From assembly GCA_937974825.1 (NCBI GenBank), contig CALJVD010000181.1:1-52388 (forward strand): a stretch of DNA of 52,388 bases, given 5' to 3'. Both the position numbers and the translations under genes were made by a program. Shown here one piece after another: positions 44,643 through 51,933 of this stretch. The notes beneath the pieces were generated by a model. It was not told the DNA's origin, did no database searches, and saw nothing but the letters and a program-made list of their open reading frames with translations. Every line of letters begins with the position of its first letter. Position 1 is the first letter of the stretch. Source of the DNA: an uncultured Oceanospirillaceae bacterium (lineage in GTDB: Bacteria > Pseudomonadota > Gammaproteobacteria > Pseudomonadales > Oceanobacteraceae).

Positions 44643-45530
44643 ATGGCTAATAACTCATCAGGATCAGGGCTAGATGCAGGGGTATATATCCCCCATCACT
44701 TAACAAACTTAACCTACGGTAAGTTACCAGCAGGCTATGAGCGCGTTAATGCTGACGGCAATGTTACTGAATTAACCTCTTCAACTTGGACAATCGCTCA
44801 AACAGCGGAAGAAGCTGCAGATATGGGCTTTATGGCTGTTCACCTAGACTCCCTAGGTTGGTCTTTGTTCATGGGTATTTTATTTAGCTGGGTGTTTTAC
44901 GCCGGCGCTAAAAAAGCCACCTCTGGTGTTCCCGGTAAATTACAAAACTTCGTTGAAATTATGGTTGGCTGGGTTGATGGTCTGGTTAAAGACACCTTCC
45001 ATGGTCGTAGCTCACTAATTGCACCCTTAGCGTTAACAATCTTTATGTGGGTGTTCCTCATGAACGCTCTAGACTGGGTACCAGTAGACTTGATTCCTGC
45101 TATAGCCAGCACTTTATTTGGTTTAGAATACTTTAAGATTGTCCCCACGGCCGACCCGAATATTACCTTTGGTATGTCTATCGGCGTATTCGCACTAATT
45201 ATTTTCTACAGTCTTAAAATTAAAGGCGTGAGCGGCTTTTCTAAAGAACTGGCTCTTAACCCCTTTAATCACTGGTTAGCAATTCCTTTCAACCTATTCT
45301 TAGAAGTCATTGGTTTAATTACTAAGCCATTCTCATTAGCACTACGTCTATTTGGTAATATTTATGCTAGTGAGGTGATTTTCTTACTGATAGCATTACT
45401 ACCATTCTATTCGCAATGGTTATTGGATGTGCCTTGGGCAATATTCCACTTATTAATTTTCCCATTACAAGCGTTTATCTTTACGGTATTGACTATTGTT
45501 TATCTTAGCCAAGCCAGTGAAGAGCACTAG
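44643..45530 (+). CDS. atpB: ATP synthase Fo subunit a
   Basis: A 295-residue subunit with five to six helices. The essential Arg is Arg235 in SLALRLFGNIYASEV, which faces the c-ring. DTFHGRSSLIAPLALTIF and FMWVFLMNALDWVPVD are also conserved. The N-terminal extension (about 60 residues, Gly/Ser/Thr-rich) is a little longer than in E. coli. Confidence 0.98.
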   Translation: MANNSSGSGLDAGVYIPHHLTNLTYGKLPAGYERVNADGNVTELTSSTWTIAQTAEEAADMGFMAVHLDSLGWSLFMGILFSWVFYAGAKKATSGVPGKLQNFVEIMVGWVDGLVKDTFHGRSSLIAPLALTIFMWVFLMNALDWVPVDLIPAIASTLFGLEYFKIVPTADPNITFGMSIGVFALIIFYSLKIKGVSGFSKELALNPFNHWLAIPFNLFLEVIGLITKPFSLALRLFGNIYASEVIFLLIALLPFYSQWLLDVPWAIFHLLIFPLQAFIFTVLTIVYLSQASEEH

Positions 45531-45543
45531 AAAGAACGGATTG

Positions 45544-45582
45544 TTTTAACCCTTTAACTTTAACTTAAACTTAACTTTGGAG
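45544..45582 (+). promoter_or_regulatory. U/A-rich translation-enhancer-like leader of atpE
   Basis: TTTAAC-type units repeat four times (between 45544 and 45575) just before the strong GGAG ribosome site (45579-45582). E. coli atpE is known for a U/A-rich enhancer at the same place that raises c-subunit synthesis; this stretch looks analogous. Confidence 0.55.
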
Positions 45583-45588
45583 TCTCAT

Positions 45589-45828
45589 ATGGAACTCATT
45601 ATAATCGCAGCAGCTATCATGATTGGTCTAGCCGCACTAAGTACTGGTATTGGCTTCGCTCTTCTAGGCGGTAAGCTATTAGACGGTACTGCGCGTCAGC
45701 CAGAACTAGGTCCAAACCTACAAACCAAAACGTTCATCATGGCAGGTCTACTTGACGCTGTTCCAATGATCGCTGTTGGTATCGCGATGTACTTGATCTT
45801 CGTTGTAGCACCAGGAATGGCTGGTTAA
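45589..45828 (+). CDS. atpE: ATP synthase Fo subunit c
   Basis: A 79-residue hairpin of two helices with the polar loop ARQPEL and the ion-carrying acid Asp56 in GLLDAVPMIAVG. The residues around Asp56 lack the Gln/Ser-Thr ligand set of Na+ c-rings, pointing to H+ coupling. ATG at 45589 is preceded by GGAG with 6-nt spacing; the in-frame TTG at 45577 overlaps that ribosome site and is rejected. Confidence 0.98.
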   Translation: MELIIIAAAIMIGLAALSTGIGFALLGGKLLDGTARQPELGPNLQTKTFIMAGLLDAVPMIAVGIAMYLIFVVAPGMAG

Positions 45829-45838
45829 TTAAACGATT

Positions 45839-45864
45839 AAACACGGTTTAGGCCGTGTTTTTTT
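45839..45864 (+). terminator. Terminator-like hairpin inside the atp operon (atpE-atpF)
   Basis: AAACACGG (45839-45846) pairs perfectly with CCGTGTTT (45853-45860) around a 6-nt loop, followed by more T (seven in a row from 45858). It has the form of a rho-independent terminator, starting 10 bp after the atpE stop, yet six more subunit genes follow. It probably works as a partial attenuator. Confidence 0.75.
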
Positions 45865-45902
45865 CACATTAACTGCAACGAATCGGCAAGAGGTAAATCG
45901 CT

Positions 45903-46373
45903 GTGAATATTAATATGACCCTTATCGGTCAAATGATTTCCTTCGCTCTCTTCGTTTGGTTCTGCATGAAGTTTGTATGGCCTCCGGTCACACAAGCAAT
46001 GCGTGAGCGTCAGGCGAAAATTGCAGAAGGTCTCGATGCCGCTAACCGCGCTGAACGTGATTTAGAACTAGCTCAAGAAAAAGCTACTTCTCAAATGCGT
46101 GAAAGCAAAGAGCAGGCCGCAGAGATCATTGAAAATGCTAACAAACGTGCAAATCAGATTATCGATGAAGCTAAAGAAGCTGCGAAGGCTGAAGGTGCTC
46201 GTCTGGTAGCCGCTGCTCAAGCTGAAGTTGAGCAAGAAGTAAACCGTGCAAAAGAAACTTTGCGTGCACAAGTGTCAGAATTGGCAGTTGCTGGTGCAGC
46301 TAAGATTCTAGGTAAGTCAGTAGATGCAAGTGCACATGATGACTTGTTAAATAAACTAGCTGACGAGCTTTAA
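45903..46373 (+). CDS. atpF: ATP synthase Fo subunit b
   Basis: A 156-residue subunit: one N-terminal membrane helix (about 5-25) and a long charged coiled coil rich in Ala, Glu, Lys and Arg, which forms the peripheral stalk. Starts at GTG 45903 with AAGAGG upstream. Same length as E. coli b (156). Confidence 0.97.
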   Translation: MNINMTLIGQMISFALFVWFCMKFVWPPVTQAMRERQAKIAEGLDAANRAERDLELAQEKATSQMRESKEQAAEIIENANKRANQIIDEAKEAAKAEGARLVAAAQAEVEQEVNRAKETLRAQVSELAVAGAAKILGKSVDASAHDDLLNKLADEL

Positions 46374-46384
46374 GCGAGGTTTAT

Positions 46385-46921
46385 ATGGCTGAATTAACTA
46401 CTCTCGCTCGGCCTTATGCGAAAGCAGTATTTTCCGAAGCTGAACAAGCAAAAACGTTAGATGCGTGGTCAAAAGACTTAGCTTTATTATCTGCTTGCGT
46501 AGCAGACTCTAAAGTTGCTGAGTTTTTAATGTACCCTTCACTAACAGTTCAGCAGCAAGCAGATACTGTGATTGAAGTATGTGGCGATCAGCTAACCAGT
46601 GCAGCCAAAAACTTAGTCGTAATATTGGCAGAAAACAAACGATTAGTTCTGTTACCTGAAATCTTCGAATTATACGAAGAACTGAAGGCTGAATTAGAAA
46701 ATACAGTGGATGTTGTAGTAACAGCTGCACAACCACTGACTGATGAACAGGCAGAAAAACTAGTCGCAGCGTTAAAAGCAAAATTACAACGTGATGTACG
46801 TATGACCAGTGAGGTTGATGAATCTCTAATTGGTGGTGCAATTATCCGTGCAGGCGACTTAGTTATAGACGGCTCATTAACTGGCAGGTTGTCAAAATTA
46901 GCCGAAGCGATGAAATCCTAA
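46385..46921 (+). CDS. atpH: ATP synthase F1 subunit delta
   Basis: A 178-residue stalk subunit linking b to alpha. LARPYAKAVFSEA at the N-terminus, a helical bundle, and the C-terminal DESLIGGAIIRAGDLVIDGS are diagnostic. GAGG lies upstream of the ATG. Confidence 0.97.
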   Translation: MAELTTLARPYAKAVFSEAEQAKTLDAWSKDLALLSACVADSKVAEFLMYPSLTVQQQADTVIEVCGDQLTSAAKNLVVILAENKRLVLLPEIFELYEELKAELENTVDVVVTAAQPLTDEQAEKLVAALKAKLQRDVRMTSEVDESLIGGAIIRAGDLVIDGSLTGRLSKLAEAMKS

Positions 46922-46938
46922 TTTGAAGGACGATACAC

Positions 46939-48483
46939 ATGCAGCAACTGAATCCATCTGAGATCAGTGAAGTAATCAAGAAGCGTATTGAGAATCTTGA
47001 TGTTTCTTCACAAGCCCAGAACGAGGGCACCGTGGTATCCGTATCCGACGGTATCGTTCGTATACACGGTCTTGCCGACGCTATGTACGGTGAGATGATT
47101 GAATTTGAAGGCGGTGTTTATGGTCTAGCTATGAACCTTGAGCGCGACTCTGTCGGCGCTGTAATTCTAGGTGACTATAAAAATCTAGCCGAAGGCCAAA
47201 CTGCAAAATGTACAGGTCGTATTTTAGAAGTACCTGTAGGTGAGCAGCTATTAGGCCGCGTGGTCGATGCCCTTGGTAACCCAATTGATGGCAAAGGCCC
47301 ACTAAATCACACGCAAACAGCACCGGTTGAGCGCGTAGCGCCTGGTGTTATTGAGCGTCAATCTGTAGATGAGCCAATTGAAACTGGTTATAAAGCGATT
47401 GACTCCATGGTACCTATTGGCCGTGGTCAGCGTGAATTGATTATTGGTGACCGTCAAACGGGTAAAACCGCACTAGCAATTGACGCCATCATTAACCAAA
47501 AAGGCAAAGGCATTAAATGTATTTATGTTGCCATTGGTCAAAAACAATCTTCTATTGCTAACGTAGTTCGCAAATTAGAAGAACACGATGCTATGGCTCA
47601 TACCATCATCGTAGCCGCTGGTGCTTCTGATCCAGCAGCAATGCAGTACTTAGCTCCATACGGCGGTTGCTCTATGGGTGAGTACTTCTTAGACCGTGGT
47701 GAAGACGCCTTAATCATTTTTGACGACTTAACCAAGCAAGCTTGGGCATACCGTCAAATTTCATTATTACTACGTCGTCCACCAGGTCGTGAAGCATACC
47801 CAGGTGACGTATTCTACTTACACTCACGCTTACTAGAGCGTGCATGTCGTGTAAACGCTAAGTATGTAGAAGACAAAACAAACGGTGAAGTAAAAGGTAA
47901 GACCGGTTCATTAACGGCTCTACCGATTATTGAAACCCAAGGCGGTGACGTATCTGCATTCGTTCCGACTAACGTAATTTCTATTACAGACGGTCAGATC
48001 TTCCTTGAAACCAACCTGTTTAACTCAGGTATCCGTCCTGCGATGAACGCTGGTATTTCGGTTTCTCGTGTTGGTGGTGCAGCTCAAACCAAGATCATTA
48101 AGAAGCTTGGCGGTGGTATTCGTTTAGCATTAGCTCAGTACCGTGAACTAGCAGCCTTTGCTCAGTTTGCTTCTGACCTAGACGAAGTAACTCGTAAGCA
48201 ATTACAACATGGTCGTGCAGTAACTGAGCTTATGAAACAGGCTCAATACGCACCAATGTCGACTGCTATCATGGGTCTAGTGATCTATGCTGCAAACGAA
48301 GGCTATTTAGAAGACGTTGAAGTCGACAAGATCAAAGCTTTCGAAAACGCTTTAATTAGTTACGCTAACAGCGAATACGCTGACTTAATCGCTAAGATTA
48401 ATGAAAAAGGCGACTACAACGCTGAAATCGAAGCCGGTCTGAAAGAGTGTATTGAAAAGTTCAAAAGCACACAGGCTTGGTAA
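46939..48483 (+). CDS. atpA: ATP synthase F1 subunit alpha
   Basis: A 514-residue subunit with the non-catalytic nucleotide site: P-loop GDRQTGKT (170-177), IYVAIGQKQSS and LLRRPPGREAYPGDVFYLHS; the N-terminal helix binds delta. Length matches E. coli alpha (513). Confidence 0.99.
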   Translation: MQQLNPSEISEVIKKRIENLDVSSQAQNEGTVVSVSDGIVRIHGLADAMYGEMIEFEGGVYGLAMNLERDSVGAVILGDYKNLAEGQTAKCTGRILEVPVGEQLLGRVVDALGNPIDGKGPLNHTQTAPVERVAPGVIERQSVDEPIETGYKAIDSMVPIGRGQRELIIGDRQTGKTALAIDAIINQKGKGIKCIYVAIGQKQSSIANVVRKLEEHDAMAHTIIVAAGASDPAAMQYLAPYGGCSMGEYFLDRGEDALIIFDDLTKQAWAYRQISLLLRRPPGREAYPGDVFYLHSRLLERACRVNAKYVEDKTNGEVKGKTGSLTALPIIETQGGDVSAFVPTNVISITDGQIFLETNLFNSGIRPAMNAGISVSRVGGAAQTKIIKKLGGGIRLALAQYRELAAFAQFASDLDEVTRKQLQHGRAVTELMKQAQYAPMSTAIMGLVIYAANEGYLEDVEVDKIKAFENALISYANSEYADLIAKINEKGDYNAEIEAGLKECIEKFKSTQAW

Positions 48484-48490
48484 GTTAACT

Positions 48491-48511
48491 GCCGTACACT
48501 AACAGTACGGC
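48491..48511 (+). other. Hairpin between atpA and atpG
   Basis: GCCGTAC (48491-48497) and GTACGGC (48505-48511) form a perfect 7-bp stem with a 7-nt loop, 8 bp after the atpA stop. No T-run follows, so an RNA stability or processing element is likelier than a terminator. Confidence 0.55.
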
Positions 48512-48540
48512 GGATTCACTAACGTAGTAGGGCAGCTAAT

Positions 48541-49401
48541 ATGGCAGTCGGAAAAGAAATTAAAGAGCAGATTTCGAGCGTACAAAGTACGCAGAAAATT
48601 ACTTCAGCAATGGAAAAAGTTGCTGTAAGTAAGATGCGTCGTGCTCAGCAACGAATGGAAGCAGGTAGACCATACGCGGATAACATCCGTCGTGTTGTCG
48701 GTCACCTAGCTAACGCTTCGTCTGACACTCAACATCGTTATCTGCAAGACCGCGAGATCAAAAATGTTGGTTTCATCGTGGTGTCTTCCGACCGTGGTTT
48801 GTGTGGTGGTTTGAACAACAACTTGTTCAAGCGACTTGCACAACAGGTAAAAGAGTATAGAGAACAAGATGTTCAGGTGCAGTTTTGCGCAGTAGGTGCA
48901 AAGGCCAAACAGTTCTTCTCTACTTTTGGCGGCAACTTAGTAGCATCAAGAACCCAATTGGGTGATGCCCCTGAGTTAGCTAGCTTAATCGGATCTATCA
49001 AAGTGATGTTAGAAGCGTATGATGAAGGCAAAATTGATCGCCTATACGTGATGCATAACCGCTTTGTGAACACCATGACGCAAAAACCAGTAGCAGAACA
49101 ATTACTCCCGTTAAAGCCAATCGACGACGATTTGACGAGAAAGCACTGGGATTACATTTACGAGCCAAATGCAGTATCCATTCTTGAAGGATTAATGACT
49201 CGTTATATTGAATCTCAAGTGTATCAAGCAGTAATTGAAAATACCGCCTGTGAAATGGCGGCGCGTATGTTGGCGATGAAAAACGCCACAGACAACGCGG
49301 GCAATATGATCACTGACCTGAACTTGCTATATAACAAAGCTCGTCAGGCAGCAATTACTCAAGAAATTTCAGAAATCGTAAGTGGAGCCGCTGCCGTTTA
49401 A
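48541..49401 (+). CDS. atpG: ATP synthase F1 subunit gamma
   Basis: A 286-residue central-shaft subunit with two long terminal helices: KEIKEQISSVQSTQKITSAM at the N-terminus and MAARMLAMKNATDNAGNMI near the C-terminus. The middle Rossmann-like part has VSSDRGLCGGLNNNLFK. AGGG upstream of the ATG. Confidence 0.98.
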   Translation: MAVGKEIKEQISSVQSTQKITSAMEKVAVSKMRRAQQRMEAGRPYADNIRRVVGHLANASSDTQHRYLQDREIKNVGFIVVSSDRGLCGGLNNNLFKRLAQQVKEYREQDVQVQFCAVGAKAKQFFSTFGGNLVASRTQLGDAPELASLIGSIKVMLEAYDEGKIDRLYVMHNRFVNTMTQKPVAEQLLPLKPIDDDLTRKHWDYIYEPNAVSILEGLMTRYIESQVYQAVIENTACEMAARMLAMKNATDNAGNMITDLNLLYNKARQAAITQEISEIVSGAAAV

Positions 49402-49440
49402 GGCACGGGAACCCGGTTTAAAAGGTTAAGAGGAACGAAT

Positions 49441-50835
49441 ATGAGCGGACGTATCGTACAGATCATTGGTGCCGTCATCGACGTGGAATTTCCACGTACA
49501 GATGTGCCTAAGGTCTACGACGCCCTAACCGTAAACGGTACTGAAACTACTCTTGAAGTTCAGCAACAGCTGGGCGACGGCGTAGTTCGTACTATTGCGA
49601 TGGGCTCGACAGAAGGCTTAAAGCGCGGCCTTGATGTAACAAATACAAACGGTCCTATTTCTGTACCAGTGGGTACTGAAACACTAGGTCGTATTATGGA
49701 CGTATTGGGTCGCCCAATTGATGAATGTGGCCCTATTGGTGAACAAGAACGTGCTTCTATTCACCGTGAAGCTCCAGCATTTGACGAATTATCAGCGAGC
49801 ACAGACTTGCTAGAAACTGGTATCAAAGTAATTGACCTAATTTGCCCATTCGCTAAGGGTGGTAAAGTTGGTCTATTCGGTGGTGCTGGTGTTGGTAAGA
49901 CCGTTAACATGATGGAACTTATTAACAACATCGCTAAAGCACACTCAGGTTTATCTGTGTTTGCTGGTGTTGGTGAGCGTACTCGTGAAGGTAACGACTT
50001 CTACTACGAAATGGCTGAGTCAGGTGTTGTAAACCTAGACGACAAGACCAAATCTAAAGTAGCAATGGTTTACGGTCAGATGAACGAGCCACCCGGTAAC
50101 CGTCTACGTGTTGCATTAACGGGTCTAACCATGGCGGAAAAATTCCGTGATGAAGGTAAAGACGTTCTGTTGTTCATTGACAACATTTACCGTTATACCT
50201 TGGCCGGTACTGAAGTATCTGCACTGTTAGGTCGTATGCCATCAGCGGTAGGTTATCAGCCAACACTTGCTGAAGAAATGGGTGTACTACAGGAACGTAT
50301 TACTTCTACAAAAGGTGGTTCTATTACCTCTGTACAAGCAGTATACGTACCTGCGGATGACTTAACTGACCCATCTCCAGCAACAACATTCGCTCACTTA
50401 GACTCTACCGTTGTATTGTCTCGTGACATTGCTGCACGTGGTATTTACCCTGCGATCGATCCACTAGACTCTACCTCTCGTCAGTTAGACCCTCTAGTAA
50501 TCGGTACCGAGCACTATGAAGTTGCTCGTGGTGTACAGAACGTTCTGCAACGTTATAAAGAGTTGAAAGACATTATCGCTATTCTAGGTATGGACGAACT
50601 ATCTGACGAAGATAAGCAGTTAGTTGCCCGTGCTCGTAAGATTGAGCGTTTCTTGTCACAACCTTTCCACGTAGCAGAAATCTTTACCGGTGCACCTGGT
50701 AAATACGTATCTCTAAAAGATACTATTCGTGGTTTTAAAGGCATTCTTGACGGTGAATACGATGAACTACCAGAACAAGCGTTCTACATGGTAGGTACTA
50801 TCGAAGAAGCTGTAGAAAAAGCCCAAAACATGTAA
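49441..50835 (+). CDS. atpD: ATP synthase F1 subunit beta
   Basis: Catalytic subunit, 464 residues: P-loop GGAGVGKT (147-154), the catalytic Glu in GVGERTREGND, Walker B LLFIDNIYRYTLAGTEVS and DELSDEDK in the DELSEED-like lever. Strong ribosome site AGAGGA. Confidence 0.99.
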   Translation: MSGRIVQIIGAVIDVEFPRTDVPKVYDALTVNGTETTLEVQQQLGDGVVRTIAMGSTEGLKRGLDVTNTNGPISVPVGTETLGRIMDVLGRPIDECGPIGEQERASIHREAPAFDELSASTDLLETGIKVIDLICPFAKGGKVGLFGGAGVGKTVNMMELINNIAKAHSGLSVFAGVGERTREGNDFYYEMAESGVVNLDDKTKSKVAMVYGQMNEPPGNRLRVALTGLTMAEKFRDEGKDVLLFIDNIYRYTLAGTEVSALLGRMPSAVGYQPTLAEEMGVLQERITSTKGGSITSVQAVYVPADDLTDPSPATTFAHLDSTVVLSRDIAARGIYPAIDPLDSTSRQLDPLVIGTEHYEVARGVQNVLQRYKELKDIIAILGMDELSDEDKQLVARARKIERFLSQPFHVAEIFTGAPGKYVSLKDTIRGFKGILDGEYDELPEQAFYMVGTIEEAVEKAQNM

Positions 50836-50843
50836 ACGAGTTA

Positions 50844-50881
50844 GGTCAGTAACTTAGGTTACTGGCCTCCTCAGTCTGAGG
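50844..50881 (+). other. Two tandem hairpins between atpD and atpC
   Basis: The first stem pairs 50844-50853 with 50858-50867 (10 bp, one G-U, TTAG loop). The second pairs CCTCA (50869-50873) with TGAGG (50877-50881), and that right arm is the likely ribosome site of atpC, 8 nt before its ATG. The fold would lower epsilon synthesis. Confidence 0.6.
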
Positions 50882-50889
50882 AAAAGATT

Positions 50890-51318
50890 ATGGCGATTAC
50901 AGTCCACTGCGATATCGTCAGCGCCGAAGAGAAACTCTTCTCAGGCCTGGTAGAACGAATTGTGGCCCGTGGCACACAGGGTGAACTTGGTATTTATGCC
51001 GGTCACGCTCCGCTACTGACGCAACTTGTACCTGGCACCGTTCGTATTTTAAAACAGAACGGTGAAGAAGAGATTGTTTACGTCTCTGGCGGTTATCTGG
51101 AAGTTCAGCCTAACTCCGTTACCTTGTTGGCCGATACAGCTGTGCGTGCTCATGATTTAGATGAAGCTGCTGCACAAGAAGCTAAACATCAGGCCGAACT
51201 GGCGATGGAAAAGAAAAATGCCGAGATCGACTATTCGACCGCATTGGCACAACTGGCTGAAGCTGTGGCGCAATTACGCACCATCCAGCAGATCCGCGAA
51301 AAACTGGGCAAACGTTAA
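50890..51318 (+). CDS. atpC: ATP synthase F1 subunit epsilon
   Basis: A 142-residue subunit: N-terminal beta sandwich (VERIVARGTQGELGIYAGHAP, quoted in part as GELGIYAGHAPLLTQL) and a C-terminal helical hairpin that can inhibit hydrolysis. Last gene of the operon, followed by a strong terminator. Confidence 0.97.
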   Translation: MAITVHCDIVSAEEKLFSGLVERIVARGTQGELGIYAGHAPLLTQLVPGTVRILKQNGEEEIVYVSGGYLEVQPNSVTLLADTAVRAHDLDEAAAQEAKHQAELAMEKKNAEIDYSTALAQLAEAVAQLRTIQQIREKLGKR

Positions 51319-51338
51319 GTTTGTACAGTTTGTAAAAG

Positions 51339-51371
51339 CCCGCCGAGTGAATGCTCTGCGGGTTTTTTTTT
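51339..51371 (+). terminator. Rho-independent terminator of the atp operon
   Basis: CCCGC (51339-51343) pairs with GCGGG (51358-51362), and GAG with CTC inside after one mismatch; nine T follow directly. Confidence 0.92.
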
Positions 51372-51414
51372 AAAAGATAGATTTGTTACCCTCCAAGATT
51401 AGCAAACACAAAAA

Positions 51415-51443
51415 TTGGCAAAGAATTATAAGTCTTATATAGT
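51415..51443 (+). promoter_or_regulatory. Predicted promoter of the small secreted-protein gene
   Basis: TTGGCA (51415-51420), exactly 17 bp, TATAGT (51438-51443); the start site would be near 51450. Confidence 0.6.
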
Positions 51444-51447
51444 GGCT

Positions 51448-51477
51448 GCACTTCAAACATTATGTGTTTTGAAGTGC
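51448..51477. promoter_or_regulatory. 10-bp perfect dyad at the predicted transcript start
   Basis: GCACTTCAAA (51448-51457) and TTTGAAGTGC (51468-51477) are perfect complements around a 10-nt loop, lying on the predicted +1 and before the ribosome site at 51500. It may be an operator or a 5'-end RNA hairpin. Confidence 0.5.
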
Positions 51478-51509
51478 CTCAATTAGCATTCATTTTTGTA
51501 AGGGATTAT

Positions 51510-51878
51510 ATGAAAAACCTATTGGTTGTTTTACTTGCTACACTTTCTTTCAATGCTTATTCCTACGATAAAAGCAGTTGTGCAGAAAGAAACATCATCT
51601 CTATCGCTTTTACAGCCGAAGTATTTGATAGTAAAAACTTTGATATTGCTGGTGAATATAAAAGCTACACTAACAAGCTCGATAACATAGCTGCCAAGCA
51701 TAAAGTAAAAGGTTATAAAATCATTAACCAAGCGTTCTCTATGAGCAACTATGGTGGTTTCAATACTCAGTATGATATTGCTGTTGATGATACGTACGCT
51801 GCTTTAGAAGTGTTTTATAAGAACCTTTCTGCAGCTTCGTTTAGTCATCGTTTTCACGCAGATACCTGTATAGACTAA
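51510..51878 (+). CDS. Small exported protein of unknown function
   Basis: I do not recognise this 122-residue protein. It has a clear signal peptide (MKNLLVVLLATLSFNAYS, cleavage likely after Ser18) and only two cysteines, Cys24 at the mature N-terminus and Cys120 at the C-terminus, which could close a disulfide across the domain. The rest is mixed alpha/beta with many aromatic and charged residues. AAGGG lies 6 nt before the ATG at 51510; an upstream frame extension to 51462 crosses the dyad and lacks a ribosome site. It has its own promoter and no partner gene. Confidence 0.8.
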   Translation: MKNLLVVLLATLSFNAYSYDKSSCAERNIISIAFTAEVFDSKNFDIAGEYKSYTNKLDNIAAKHKVKGYKIINQAFSMSNYGGFNTQYDIAVDDTYAALEVFYKNLSAASFSHRFHADTCID

Positions 51879-51933
51879 ATAGGTTCAATACATACACTTC
51901 ACGATAGCTGTCATAACAGCAGGCTAAACGGGT

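Noticed and set aside
49481..49497. Perfect dyad ACGTGGAA-T-TTCCACGT at the start of atpD
   Set aside because: It encodes the conserved VIDVEFP stretch of beta subunits; the arms are explained by codon use and do not form a parS.
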